A stretch of DNA of 64,000 bases from an uncultured Flavobacterium sp. (GCF_963422545.1 NZ_OY730251.1:124001-188000); one strand, 5' to 3'. Numbered from the stretch's first letter, positions 1 through 9,159 are shown. Numbers and translations are program-made. The notes: generated from the sequence alone by a model not told the origin.

Positions 1-937
1 CTAGAGGATTTCTTAAATTCAAATCGGGCATTGAAGGTACGAACCAGCCATCAATACAAATTTCCTGATCTAATTTTGATGCGTGAATATCTGTAATTAC
101 TTCACGACGGTGATGCGTTTGTGTGAAGTTTTCGAATTGATTGAACCAGGTTTTGGTCGGAATATCTTTCATCATCCAGTGCGTAATTCCCCAGTGATTC
201 GTTACATAATCCATAACTAGTTTCATGTTCTTTTTGTGCATTTCTGTAGAAAGACGAGCATAATCGTCATTGGTTCCGTAACGCGGATCAATTTTGTAAA
301 CATCAGATTGTCCGTAAGTATGATATGAATGCTGTTTGTCGTTGTCTTCGCATAAAGGCGTGCTCCAGATTGTAGTTGCGCCAAGAGACGAAATATAATC
401 CAAGTTTTTGATGATTCCTTCAATATCTCCGCCATGACGTCCGCTTGGATCTTGACGGTTTCCTTTTTCAGTTAAAATGGCATTACTGTCATTTTTAGGA
501 TTTCCGTTAGCAAAACGATCTGGCATGATTAAGTAAATCATGTCTGATGCATCGTAACTTTTTCTGTCTGCCGAATTTGCTCTTCTTTCTTTAAGCGAAT
601 ATTTCTGCGTAAAAACAACTTTGTTTTTAGTTTTGAAAGAGAAAACCAATTCTGAAGCTTTTAGGTCTTGCGTATCGATTGTTACAAAAAGGTAGTTAGG
701 GTTTTCTGTTTTTTCTACATTTTTAATCACCACATTGTTTGAAACCGAAGCTTCGTATTGTGCAATGTTTTTTCCGTAGAACATAATCTGCAATTCCGGA
801 TTTTTCATTCCTGCGTACCAAAATGGCGGTTCTACTTTTTGGATTTGCGCTTTCGCGGAAGCGGAAAACAATAGAACAAACAGAATTATTTTATAAAAGA
901 AATGGTTTATTTTGAAAGATGCTTTTTTGGTATTCAT
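1..937 (-). CDS. GH13 cyclomaltodextrinase/neopullulanase-like enzyme, SusA type (3' part beyond window)
   Basis: Partial gene: the start is visible and the 3' end lies beyond base 1. About 312 residues are readable. A signal peptide (residues 1-31, ending ASAKAQ) predicts periplasmic or envelope location. It is followed by the N-terminal domain typical of cyclomaltodextrinases (PPFWYAGMKNPELQIM) and then the start of the GH13 barrel, with MPDRFANG, HGGDIEG and conserved region I DYVTNH. Enzymes of this type hydrolyse alpha-1,4 bonds of malto-oligosaccharides or cyclodextrins. It is the last visible gene of the minus-strand maltose cluster, but a terminator-like hairpin and a palindromic repeat separate it from the GH97 gene, so it may have its own promoter. 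The catalytic nucleophile and acid lie outside the window, so activity cannot be judged. Confidence 0.9.
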   Translation of the reverse strand, partial: MNTKKASFKINHFFYKIILFVLLFSASAKAQIQKVEPPFWYAGMKNPELQIMFYGKNIAQYEASVSNNVVIKNVEKTENPNYLFVTIDTQDLKASELVFSFKTKNKVVFTQKYSLKERRANSADRKSYDASDMIYLIMPDRFANGNPKNDSNAILTEKGNRQDPSGRHGGDIEGIIKNLDYISSLGATTIWSTPLCEDNDKQHSYHTYGQSDVYKIDPRYGTNDDYARLSTEMHKKNMKLVMDYVTNHWGITHWMMKDIPTKTWFNQFENFTQTHHRREVITDIHASKLDQEICIDGWFVPSMPDLNLRNPL

Positions 938-960
938 AGCTTTAAGTGTAATTATTCTCA

Positions 961-1020
961 TTGTCAGTTCGAGCGGAGTCGAGAATCTTTGCAGCATCTC
1001 GACTCCGCTCGATGTGACAA
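961..1020. repeat. REP-like palindromic element
   Basis: Two 24-base arms (961-984 and 997-1020) are inverted copies with two mismatches around a 12-base loop. The core is TCGAGCGGAGTCGAGA. It is GC-rich for this genome and sits in the gap between the GH13 and GH97 genes. It resembles short palindromic interspersed repeats common in Flavobacteria; that family assignment is from general knowledge. Confidence 0.8.
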
Positions 1021-1030
1021 AAAAGAGGTT

Positions 1031-1075
1031 AATTAAAAAAAGACAAGCAATTCTGGGGAAAATCACTTGTCTTTG
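1031..1075 (-). terminator. intrinsic terminator after the GH97 gene
   Basis: AAAGACAAG (1040-1048) pairs with CTTGTCTTT (1067-1075). On the minus strand the hairpin is followed by a run of seven T. It begins just past the GH97 stop codon at 1082. Confidence 0.65.
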
Positions 1076-1081
1076 AAAAAA

Positions 1082-3196
1082 TTATTTAGTTTCGATAATG
1101 CTTATTGCATAACCTCCGCCTGGAGCAGAAAGCTGCGATAATTTTGATTTATTTGTTACAGCAATTTTCTTGATGGTATAAGCTTGCGGATTTGTTTTGT
1201 AATGTGCATCTTTTGCATCAGCATAAATTGTTGCTGTGTATTTTTTGCCTTTTTCAAGGAAACTGAAATCGATGTTTGATGTACGTGGAGTTTCTCCGTT
1301 TACGTTTCCAATAAACCAGTTGTTTGTTCCTTTTGCTTTACGGGCAACTGTAATAAAATCACCTGGCTCAGCTTCAATATATTTACTCTCTGACCAATCT
1401 ACGGCTACATCTTTAATGAATTGGAATGCATCTGGAAAACGGTTATAATTCTCCGGAGTATCAGCAGCCATTTGCAACGGACTGTACATAGTTACGTATA
1501 AAGCCAATTGATTACAAATTGTACTGTTTACATGCGATTTGTTATCAGGATTCATTTTACTGATATCCATTTCGAAGATTCCAGGTGTATAATCCATTGG
1601 TCCACCAATTAAACGTGTAAATGGTAAAACAGTAACGTGATTTGGTTTAGAACCTCCAAAAGCCTGGTATTCTGTTCCTCTTGCTGCTTCGTTTCCAATT
1701 AAGTTCGGGTATGTTCTGCAGATTCCTGTTGGGCGAACTGCTTCGTGGGCATTTACCATAATTTTATAATCTGCTGCTTTTTCGATAGCATATTGATAAT
1801 GGTTTACAATCCATTGATCGTAATGATTTTCACCGCGAGGCAAAATATCTCCAACATAACCGCTTTTTACAGCATCATATCCGTTGTCTTTCATGAATTG
1901 GTATGCTTTGTCCATGTGACGTTCGTAGTTACGAACAGAACCTGAAGTCTCGTGGTGCATGATAATTTTGATTCCTTTAGATTTTGCATATTCATGCAAA
2001 CCTTTTACATCAAAATCCGGATAAGGCGTTAAGAAATCAAAAACGTAATCTTTTGAATGTCCAAACCAGTCTTCCCAGCCTTCGTTCCATCCTTCAACCA
2101 AAACAGCGTCGAAACCATTTGCAGCAGCAAAATCAATGTATTTTTTTACGTTAGCATTGTTTGCTCCGTGCGTTCCGTTTGGTTTTGCTTTTGAAAAATC
2201 AGAAACTCCTAACTGAACTGTTGGGAAATCATTTGTGTAAGACCAAGAGCTTTTTCCTGTAATCATTTCCCACCAAACACCAACATATTTTACTGGTTTA
2301 ATCCAAGACGTATCATCGATTTTTGATGGATCATTTAAGTTTAATGTCATTTTTGAAGCTAAGATTTCTCTAGCGTCGTCACTTACCATAATCGTTCTCC
2401 ATGGAGAGTGGCTTGGCGCTTGCATATAACCTTTATCTCCTTTTGCATCCGGAGTTAACCAAGACGTGAAAGTCATGTTTTTATCATCTAAATTCAAGTG
2501 CATACAAGAATAGTTGATTAAAGCCGCTTCGTGTAAGTTGATATAGATTCCGTCGTTTGTCTTTAACATTAAAGAAGTCTGAACTCCTGTTGGCGAAAAA
2601 GATCTTTGCGAAACATTTGCTGTATATGCTTTTTCAGATAAACCTCTAATTTCAGATAATTTTGATTTTGTATAATCGTATTCCTGCGTATCATAATCTC
2701 CGGGAATCCAGAAAGCAGTATGATCTCCAGTCATTGCAAATTGAGATCTTTCTTCTTTAATTACAAAATATGTTAAGTTTTTTTGTGCCGGGAATTCATA
2801 TCTGAATCCTAAACCGTCATCAAATAAACGGAAACGGATAATGATTTGTCTGTCTGTCCCTTTTTGATTTAAAGTTACAGCCAGTTCATTATAATGATTT
2901 CTAATGTTGTCAACTTCTCCCCAAACCGGTTTCCAAGTTTCATCAAAAGTTGAAGTTTTGGTATCAACTACAGTAAAGTCGTTTAATAAAGACTTTTTAT
3001 CATCTTTAAGTTCAAGACCTAGTTTACTGGTTTTTACAACTTCTTTGTTTTTGTATTTTAAATTGTACGTTGGAGTTCCGTCGTTTTGAAGAGAAAATTC
3101 CATTACGAACTTGCCTTCGGGTGATTTTAACTGCTGAGCTTTTGCAACGGTGCTAAACGCAAACAAAATTAAACTTGCGAAAAATAAGTTTTTCAT
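1082..3196 (-). CDS. susB: GH97 alpha-glucosidase, SusB type
   Basis: Exo-acting alpha-glucosidase that removes glucose from malto-oligosaccharides in the periplasm. A signal peptide (residues 1-20, ending TVAKA) precedes the GH97 beta-sandwich and TIM barrel. Spacing to Bacteroides thetaiotaomicron SusB fits the inverting calcium-dependent subfamily. Glu485 (NAHE) corresponds to the base E508, Glu509 (GTEY) to the acid E532, and Glu416 (HHE) to E439. Length (704 aa) is close to SusB (738 aa). It lies 28 bp downstream of the GH65 gene in the same direction, so co-transcription is likely. Family assignment is very sure; the inverting mechanism is inferred from the conserved residues. Confidence 0.95.
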   Translation of the reverse strand: MKNLFFASLILFAFSTVAKAQQLKSPEGKFVMEFSLQNDGTPTYNLKYKNKEVVKTSKLGLELKDDKKSLLNDFTVVDTKTSTFDETWKPVWGEVDNIRNHYNELAVTLNQKGTDRQIIIRFRLFDDGLGFRYEFPAQKNLTYFVIKEERSQFAMTGDHTAFWIPGDYDTQEYDYTKSKLSEIRGLSEKAYTANVSQRSFSPTGVQTSLMLKTNDGIYINLHEAALINYSCMHLNLDDKNMTFTSWLTPDAKGDKGYMQAPSHSPWRTIMVSDDAREILASKMTLNLNDPSKIDDTSWIKPVKYVGVWWEMITGKSSWSYTNDFPTVQLGVSDFSKAKPNGTHGANNANVKKYIDFAAANGFDAVLVEGWNEGWEDWFGHSKDYVFDFLTPYPDFDVKGLHEYAKSKGIKIIMHHETSGSVRNYERHMDKAYQFMKDNGYDAVKSGYVGDILPRGENHYDQWIVNHYQYAIEKAADYKIMVNAHEAVRPTGICRTYPNLIGNEAARGTEYQAFGGSKPNHVTVLPFTRLIGGPMDYTPGIFEMDISKMNPDNKSHVNSTICNQLALYVTMYSPLQMAADTPENYNRFPDAFQFIKDVAVDWSESKYIEAEPGDFITVARKAKGTNNWFIGNVNGETPRTSNIDFSFLEKGKKYTATIYADAKDAHYKTNPQAYTIKKIAVTNKSKLSQLSAPGGGYAISIIETK

Positions 3197-3224
3197 GTTT
3201 TTTAGTTTTTAAGTGTGTTGTAAT

Positions 3225-5528
3225 TTAATTTATTTGTACAAATTTACTTGCAATTATAGGGTTTCCGTTAACTACAATTGTTAAATCTTGATCGCCGTCT
3301 ACAGTAAATGTTGTTTCGTTATGATTTACAGCTACTTTTAAAATTTGGTTTCTGAAATTAATTTTAAATGTATAACCTTTCCATTCTTTTGGAATTTTTG
3401 GAGAGAAATGCAATTGATCATTTTTTACTCTCATTCCGCCAAAACCTTCTACAATACTCATCCATGTTCCGGCCATTGACGTAATGTGACAGCCTTCTTC
3501 CACTTCTTTATTATAATCGTCTAAATCCAGACGAGAAGTTCTTAGATAGAAAGTATATGCCATATCCATTTTGTCTAAAACAGCGGCTTGAATCGAGTGT
3601 ACACAAGGCGAAAGTGAACTTTCATGAACGGTAAATGATTCATAAAATTCGAAATTACGCTGTAACTCTTCTCTCGAAAAATGATCTTCGAAGAAATAGA
3701 AACATTGTAAAACATCGGCTTGTTTAATATAAGGTGAACGTAAAACGCGATCCCATGACCATTTTTGGTTTATCGGACGCTGCGAACGATCTAAATCTTT
3801 TACGGGAACTAAATCTTTGTCTAAGAAACCGTCCTGCTGCAGATAAACTCCTAACTCTTGAGAAGTTGGGAAATACATATCATTAGCCACTTTTTTCCAT
3901 TCGTGAATTTCTTCAGAAGGCAGCTTTACTTTTTCTAAAACACGTTTGTGATCTGCCGGATATTCCAAAGCGACTTTATTTATTTGATCTGCCGCAAAAT
4001 CAATACACCATTTTGCAATATAATTGGTGTAGAAATTATTGTTGATGTTGTTTTCGTATTCGTTTGGTCCTGTAACTCCTAAGATTACATATTGATTTTT
4101 CTCTTTTGAGAAAGAAGCTCTTTGGTGCCAGAAACGCGCGATCCCAATTAAAACTTCTAAACCTTTTTCAGGAATATAAGAGTAATCACCAGTGTAACGG
4201 TAATAGTTGTAAATCGCAAAAGCAATCGCACCATTTCTGTGGATTTCTTCGTGTGTGATTTCCCATTCGTTGTGACATTCTTCACCGTTCATGGTAACCA
4301 TTGGATATAATGCTGCGCCGTTTTTGAAACCTAAATTATCTTTAGCATTTTCAATTGCTTTATCTAATTGATTGTAACGATATGTCAATAAATTTCTTGC
4401 AACTTGTTGATCTTTTGTAGCCATGTAAAACGGAATGCAATAAGCCTCAGTATCCCAATATGTAGATCCGCCATATTTTTCTCCAGTAAAACCTTTTGGT
4501 CCGATGTTCAATCGGCTGTCTTTTCCTGAATAAGTTTGGTTTAATTGGAAGATGTTGAAACGAATTCCCTGCTGCGCTTTTACATCGCCATCAATCGTAA
4601 TATCTGACATTTCCCAGATTTTTGCCCAAGCTTCAATTTGATTTTGAAGTAAAGCATCGTATCCTGAATTTACTGCAGATTTTATTACTTTTTCGGCTGC
4701 GGCCAAAGTGTTTTCGTGGTTTAAAGAAACGGTATATCCACCAATTTTTTGAATAGATGAGGTTTGTCCTTTTGCAATAATAGTTCCGTAAGTGTACTGA
4801 ACTTTATCTGCAGTAGAATCGATTGTCGATGGCGAAACATGAATGTCTTCTCCATTTGCCAAAATCGTATTGTGCATGAAAGTCGTAACTTTAAAATGCG
4901 TTTTAAACGTTTGCGCGGTTACAAAAGCCTCGTTTGTTCCTTTTTTTACTTCAAGCGGTTCCCAGAATTTTTCTTCCCAGTTGGCATCTTCATTGGTTAC
5001 ACCTGCATCAACGTAAGGTTTGTAAACGATTTTTGCATCTTTGTTTAAAGGCGTAATATCATATTTAATGATTCCTGCTTCGTCTAAATTTAAGGAAAGA
5101 AAACGACGAACGTTAACTGCGATTTCGGTTCCGTTTTTTAGAAGAGCTTCAAATGAACGATTGTACCATCCTTCTTTCATATTCAATTCTCTGCGGAAAT
5201 TTCTAACTTCGGTACAAGCGTTTAAATCAAGATTTTCTTCGTTGATTTCAATGTCAATTCCTATCCAGTTTGGAGCGTTTAATACTTTGGCAAAATATTT
5301 CGGATAACCATTTTTCCACCAGCCCACTTTTGTTTTGTCCGGATAATAAATTCCAGCAATGTAGCTTCCCTGAAAAGTTTCTGCTGAATATGTTTCTTCA
5401 AAATTGGCGCGTTGTCCCATAGCACCGTTTCCGATACTAAAAAGACTTTCAGAAGATTTTACTCTCTCGGCATCAAATCCTTCTTCTATTATGGACCAAT
5501 TATCTGGTTTTATATAATCTTGATTCAT
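3225..5528 (-). CDS. GH65 family glycoside phosphorylase, probable maltose phosphorylase
   Basis: Converts maltose plus phosphate to glucose and beta-glucose-1-phosphate in the cytoplasm. No signal peptide is visible. The 767 aa cover the N-terminal sandwich, the (alpha/alpha)6 barrel and the C-terminal domains of GH65. Glu490 in GPNEYENN matches the general acid of Lactobacillus brevis maltose phosphorylase (E487). Downstream in the barrel are NQKWSWDRVLRSPYIKQADV and the phosphate-site region HESSLSPCVHS. The neighbouring pgmB supports phosphorolysis rather than hydrolysis. Trehalose or kojibiose specificity cannot be excluded from sequence alone; the starch-locus context favours maltose. 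Confidence 0.92.
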   Translation of the reverse strand: MNQDYIKPDNWSIIEEGFDAERVKSSESLFSIGNGAMGQRANFEETYSAETFQGSYIAGIYYPDKTKVGWWKNGYPKYFAKVLNAPNWIGIDIEINEENLDLNACTEVRNFRRELNMKEGWYNRSFEALLKNGTEIAVNVRRFLSLNLDEAGIIKYDITPLNKDAKIVYKPYVDAGVTNEDANWEEKFWEPLEVKKGTNEAFVTAQTFKTHFKVTTFMHNTILANGEDIHVSPSTIDSTADKVQYTYGTIIAKGQTSSIQKIGGYTVSLNHENTLAAAEKVIKSAVNSGYDALLQNQIEAWAKIWEMSDITIDGDVKAQQGIRFNIFQLNQTYSGKDSRLNIGPKGFTGEKYGGSTYWDTEAYCIPFYMATKDQQVARNLLTYRYNQLDKAIENAKDNLGFKNGAALYPMVTMNGEECHNEWEITHEEIHRNGAIAFAIYNYYRYTGDYSYIPEKGLEVLIGIARFWHQRASFSKEKNQYVILGVTGPNEYENNINNNFYTNYIAKWCIDFAADQINKVALEYPADHKRVLEKVKLPSEEIHEWKKVANDMYFPTSQELGVYLQQDGFLDKDLVPVKDLDRSQRPINQKWSWDRVLRSPYIKQADVLQCFYFFEDHFSREELQRNFEFYESFTVHESSLSPCVHSIQAAVLDKMDMAYTFYLRTSRLDLDDYNKEVEEGCHITSMAGTWMSIVEGFGGMRVKNDQLHFSPKIPKEWKGYTFKINFRNQILKVAVNHNETTFTVDGDQDLTIVVNGNPIIASKFVQIN

Positions 5529-5552
5529 TTTTTTTAATTTGATAATTCAGTT

Positions 5553-5612
5553 AATTAGAAAATGAGATAATTACACGATTTGGAAATTATCTAATTGACA
5601 CATTTTCTAATT
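5553..5612. repeat. long imperfect hairpin between pgmB and the GH65 gene
   Basis: AATTAGAAAATG (5553-5564) is the exact inverse of 5601-5612, and AGATAATT (5565-5572) of 5585-5592. Together they form a 20-bp stem broken by an 8-base bulge, with a 12-base loop. The right arm overlaps the pgmB stop codon. It may be an mRNA stability or processing element in the operon, or an interspersed repeat. Confidence 0.6.
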
Positions 5613-6272
5613 GATTAATTTTTCTATAAAGCTTGTTTCGATTTGGGTAAAATCTTTAAAAATATAGTCAGCTTCATGTAAAATTGTTTCCTCACCAATT
5701 CCTACGCTTACCATTTCTGCGATGTTTGCTGCCTGAATTCCGGCAACAGAATCTTCAAATACTATTGAATTTTTTGGATCAATTTGTAGTAATTGAGCCG
5801 CTTTTAAGAAAACTTCCGGATCTGGTTTTGCATTGGTCACGTCATTTCCGTCAACAATAACATCGAAGTAAGACAGAATCCCTGTTTTTTCTAAAATAGG
5901 TCTTGCATTTTTACTGGCAGAGCCTAATGCAATTCCTTGGTTTTTATCTTTTAATAATTGCAGAGTTTTGAAAACTCCTGGAAGAATCTCACTTTCATCC
6001 ATGTCAACTAAATAAGATAGGTAATCTTCATTTTTTTGAATTAACCATTTGTCTTTGTCTTCCTGTGAAGCCTGAACATTTCCTAATTCAAGAATTATAT
6101 CCAACGAACGCACGCGGCTTACACCTTTTAGTAATTCGTTGTTTTCGTGTGTAAAATTTATATTTAATGCTTTTGCAATTTTTTGCCAAGCCAAAAAGTG
6201 ATATTTAGCGGTATCAACGATTACTCCATCAAGATCGAAGATGAATGCTTTTGTATTATTCATGAATTTCAA
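5607..6272 (-). CDS. pgmB: beta-phosphoglucomutase (HAD superfamily)
   Basis: Cytoplasmic enzyme that interconverts beta-glucose-1-phosphate and glucose-6-phosphate, so the product of the GH65 phosphorylase can enter glycolysis. HAD motif I is IFDLDGVIVD, with nucleophile Asp13 and acid/base Asp15. Motif II Ser is in LGSASKN, the motif III Lys region is NAKPDPEVF, and motif IV is VFEDSVAGIQAA. Length (221 aa) is normal. The chosen start overlaps the upstream transporter gene by 17 bp. An alternative Met at residue 4 would shorten the overlap to 8 bp, and both fit translational coupling. Confidence 0.95.
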   Translation of the reverse strand: MKFMNNTKAFIFDLDGVIVDTAKYHFLAWQKIAKALNINFTHENNELLKGVSRVRSLDIILELGNVQASQEDKDKWLIQKNEDYLSYLVDMDESEILPGVFKTLQLLKDKNQGIALGSASKNARPILEKTGILSYFDVIVDGNDVTNAKPDPEVFLKAAQLLQIDPKNSIVFEDSVAGIQAANIAEMVSVGIGEETILHEADYIFKDFTQIETSFIEKLIN

Positions 6273-7776
6273 TTTTAGTTTTGCTATTTACTCGAAGTGT
6301 AAGTAATCCGGCAAAAATCATAGATATACCTCCAATTATTAAGGCGTAAATAGGTTCGTTATGAAAGAATTGTTTAATTACAAATCCTAATATTGTAGCA
6401 GCTACAATTTGAGGTATTACTACAAAAAAGTTAAAAACTCCCATGTAGTAACCCATTTTTGCAGCTGGCAAAGCTCCGGAAAGCATAGCGTAAGGCATGG
6501 ATAAAATACTTGCCCACGCAATACCAACTCCTAACATTGGCAGGATTAGCATTTGCTTATCACCAATAAAATAAATCGAAATTAAACCAACACCTCCAGC
6601 ACATAAGGCTAATAAATGTGTTGCTCTAACGCCTACTTTTTTTGCAATAACTGGTAATAAGAAAGCTACGGCTGCAGCAACTCCGTTATAAACAGTAAAT
6701 AAAACAGAAACCCAGTCGGCAGCATCATTGTATACTTTTGAAGTCGTGTCTGTTGTACCAAAAATGTGTTGTGTAACGGCTTGTGTTGTATAAATCCACA
6801 TGGAGAAAAGCGCAAACCAGGAGAAAAATTGAACCCAGGCTAATTTTTGCATTGTTCTTGGCATATTCAATAAATCAGTCATGATTATGGTAAAACCATT
6901 CTGAACTTTTTTAGTTCGTAATTGTGATGCAATTACAAATAAAACACCCATGAAAATCAGTCCGATGAATAAAATATATAACTCTTTTGCCAGGTTATTT
7001 TCAAAAATTAGAAATGAAATTAATCCTCCGATCGAGGCAAATAGTAATCCTAAAAGCAATTGTTTTTTAATAGTAACACCTGATTCTGTTTCTGGATTTA
7101 GAGCATCTTTTTCTAAATCTTTCTTGCTGTTAGCTTCAAACGCATGAAGTTCTTCGGGAGTATATTCGGTTGTTTTAAAAACAGTCCATAAAACAGAAAG
7201 TAGAAAAACGATTCCGCCAATATAAAAAGACCATTTTACGGCATCCGGAATAATTCCTTTAGGAGCAACATTGCTGACATCAAAAACATTTGTAAAAAGA
7301 TAGGGTAAAACAGAGCCTACAACGGCGCCGGTACCAATGAAAAAGCTTTGCATAACAAAACCTAGCGCGCGCTGATGGTCTGGTAAATTATCGCCAACAA
7401 AAGCACGAAAAGGTTCCATTGAAACATTTATCGAAGCATCCATGATCCATAAAGTTCCTGCTGCAATCCATAAAGTAGGAGAGTTTGGCATAACGAATAA
7501 TGCGATCGAAGACAAAATTGCTCCAATTAAAAAATAGGGGCGACGTCTACCTAAACGAGTCCAGGTTCTATCACTAAAATAACCAATTACGGGTTGGATT
7601 ATTAATCCTGAAACCGGAGCTGCAATCCATAAAATTGGAATTTCATCTATTTTAGCACCAAGGGTTTCAAAAATTCTTGAAGTATTTGCGTTTTGCAGTG
7701 CAAAACCAAACTGTATTCCTAAGAAACCGAAACTCATGTTCCAAATTTCCCAGAAACTTAATTTACGCTTTTCCAT
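6256..7776 (-). CDS. MFS sugar transporter, probable maltose importer
   Basis: Inner-membrane protein of 506 aa with about 12 hydrophobic segments, of the MFS type related to SLC45/sucrose-proton symporters. The MFS loop motif GYFSDRTWTRLGRRRPYFL lies near residues 65-83. A longer cytoplasmic stretch rich in Glu and Lys (about 212-235) falls between the two six-helix halves. It is first in the cluster followed by pgmB and the GH65 phosphorylase, so it most likely brings maltose or short malto-oligosaccharides to the cytoplasm. Substrate is inferred only from context. A GATAAGC inverted repeat at 7803-7821 lies in its upstream region. Confidence 0.88.
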   Translation of the reverse strand: MEKRKLSFWEIWNMSFGFLGIQFGFALQNANTSRIFETLGAKIDEIPILWIAAPVSGLIIQPVIGYFSDRTWTRLGRRRPYFLIGAILSSIALFVMPNSPTLWIAAGTLWIMDASINVSMEPFRAFVGDNLPDHQRALGFVMQSFFIGTGAVVGSVLPYLFTNVFDVSNVAPKGIIPDAVKWSFYIGGIVFLLSVLWTVFKTTEYTPEELHAFEANSKKDLEKDALNPETESGVTIKKQLLLGLLFASIGGLISFLIFENNLAKELYILFIGLIFMGVLFVIASQLRTKKVQNGFTIIMTDLLNMPRTMQKLAWVQFFSWFALFSMWIYTTQAVTQHIFGTTDTTSKVYNDAADWVSVLFTVYNGVAAAVAFLLPVIAKKVGVRATHLLALCAGGVGLISIYFIGDKQMLILPMLGVGIAWASILSMPYAMLSGALPAAKMGYYMGVFNFFVVIPQIVAATILGFVIKQFFHNEPIYALIIGGISMIFAGLLTLRVNSKTKIEIHE

Positions 7777-7802
7777 TATCGTAATTAAAAAATTAATTAG
7801 AC

Positions 7803-7821
7803 GATAAGCGCTTTGCTTATC
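7803..7821. promoter_or_regulatory. inverted repeat upstream of the maltose importer gene
   Basis: GATAAGC and GCTTATC are separated by 5 bases, 27 bp before the start codon. It may be a regulator site or a 5'-leader hairpin. Nothing else in the window confirms a role. Confidence 0.3.
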
Positions 7822-7906
7822 AAAACTTACTTATGGTTTCGAAGTAAAAGTAAAAGCTTTGAGCAGGCGTAAAAGTATTAATTATTTTTTTATTTATGCT
7901 AACAAA

Positions 7907-7933
7907 AAAGTCATAAATATTATTTATGACTTT
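7907..7933 (-). terminator. intrinsic terminator after the LacI-type regulator
   Basis: AAAGTCATAAAT (7907-7918) pairs perfectly with 7922-7933 around a 3-base loop. On the minus strand it is followed by a T-run. It lies 23 bp beyond the regulator's stop codon, so the regulator is a separate transcript from the importer operon. Confidence 0.8.
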
Positions 7934-7956
7934 AGAATGTGTTGATTTTAAGAATT

Positions 7957-8988
7957 TTAGTCAGTAGATTCTCGTTGTATTAAGTGTGTTTCGATAACTT
8001 CTGTGGTGTAATTTTCGTTTTCTTCGTCATCATCGTCGTGCTCGGCTTCGAGTCTTTCGATCAGCATTTTAGCAGCTTTATTTCCCATTTTTTCGCCACT
8101 TTGGCTTACAGTGGTAATACTTGGAGTTGAATATTTTGAGATAATTCCGTCAGTAAAAGCAATTACGGCAAGATCTTCGGGAACTTTTAGCCCCATTTTT
8201 GATGCAGTTTTGATAATTGTTACGGCAAAAAGTTCATTTACAGCAAAAACAGCGTCGAAAGCTCTGTCATGCAAAAGCTGACTAATTGTTATTTCGCAGG
8301 TATCAACGTCTTCAATTTTTATGATTAAATCTTCATTGAATGGTAATCCGTTGTCCAGAAGCGCTTTTTCGTAACCATCGGTTCTTAGTTTTCCAACACT
8401 TACATAATCGACTGTTGTTACTAAAGCAATCTTTTTTCTGCCACTATCAATCAAACTTTGAACAGCTTCATAAGCGGCAGCTTTATCATCAATAATAACC
8501 TTATCGCATAAAATATCGTTGGTTACGCGGTCAAACATTACAACCGGCATTCCCTGATTGATAACTTCTGTAATATGATGAAAGTCACCTTTAAACTGGG
8601 TTTCTTTAGAGAGTGACATGATAAAACCATCGATACTTCCGTTGGCTAACATTTCCATATTCAGGACTTCTTTATCAAAAGAATCATCAGACAAACAAAT
8701 GACAACACTATAGCCATTTTCGTTAGCAACCTGTTCGATTCCGTTGATTACAGTAGAGAAAAAATAATGTACAATTTCCGGAATGATAATACCAATACTT
8801 TTGGTTTTTCGATTTTTTAGACTAAGAGCGATGTTGTTGGGCTTATAGTTGTAAAACTTTGCAAAAGCCTGCACTTTTAAACGTGTCTCTTCGCCTATCT
8901 CCAAACTATTTCGCAGTGATTTTGAGACAGTTGAAATAGATACATCAAGTTCTTTTGCAATCTGTTTTAGAGTTATTTTACGTTTCAT
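7957..8988 (-). CDS. LacI/GalR-family transcriptional regulator of the starch/maltose locus
   Basis: DNA-binding regulator of 343 aa. The N-terminal helix-turn-helix reads ITLKQIAKELDVSISTVSKS (residues 4-23). It is followed by a periplasmic-binding-protein-like effector domain (GIIIPEIVHYFFSTVINGIE and later IAFTDGIISKYSTPSITTV). It stands between the divergent catabolic operon and susCD, where MalR/SusR-type control genes usually sit. A LacI-like operator candidate lies at 9100-9111. The C-terminus is acidic (EHDDDDEENEN), which is a little unusual. The effector is probably maltose or a malto-oligosaccharide; this is inferred. Confidence 0.92.
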   Translation of the reverse strand: MKRKITLKQIAKELDVSISTVSKSLRNSLEIGEETRLKVQAFAKFYNYKPNNIALSLKNRKTKSIGIIIPEIVHYFFSTVINGIEQVANENGYSVVICLSDDSFDKEVLNMEMLANGSIDGFIMSLSKETQFKGDFHHITEVINQGMPVVMFDRVTNDILCDKVIIDDKAAAYEAVQSLIDSGRKKIALVTTVDYVSVGKLRTDGYEKALLDNGLPFNEDLIIKIEDVDTCEITISQLLHDRAFDAVFAVNELFAVTIIKTASKMGLKVPEDLAVIAFTDGIISKYSTPSITTVSQSGEKMGNKAAKMLIERLEAEHDDDDEENENYTTEVIETHLIQRESTD

Positions 8989-9019
8989 AATGGTTATTTC
9001 AAAAAAATCTAATTGTTAA

Positions 9020-9050
9020 TAAAGGTATCTTATATTTTTATAATTGACAA
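9020..9050 (-). promoter_or_regulatory. candidate promoter of the LacI-type regulator gene
   Basis: On the minus strand TTG (9048-9050) is followed after 20 bases by TACCTTTA (9020-9027), 7 of 8 matches to the Bacteroidota -7 element TAnnTTTG. It lies 31 bp before the start codon. Confidence 0.45.
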
Positions 9051-9099
9051 TTTTTGACTTAAAAGATTACAAAAAATAGAAAGTTTTCAACACTACCAC

Positions 9100-9111
9100 G
9101 TTTTCGTAAAC
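9100..9111. promoter_or_regulatory. candidate LacI-family operator
   Basis: GTTTTCGTAAAC has the GTTT/AAAC half-sites and central CG typical of LacI-family operators, with one mismatched pair next to the centre. It is 20 bp upstream of the -33 element of susC, a position more compatible with activation than with simple blocking. Confidence 0.4.
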
Positions 9112-9130
9112 CAATAAAAATGGTAACTGG

Positions 9131-9159
9131 TTGGCCGTGTTAATAAATTCCTAATTTTG
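9131..9159 (+). promoter_or_regulatory. promoter of the susCDE operon
   Basis: TTG (9131-9133), an 18-base spacer and TAATTTTG (9152-9159) match the Bacteroidota consensus TTG/TAnnTTTG. Transcription would start near 9165, leaving a leader of about 60 bases before susC. Confidence 0.7.
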
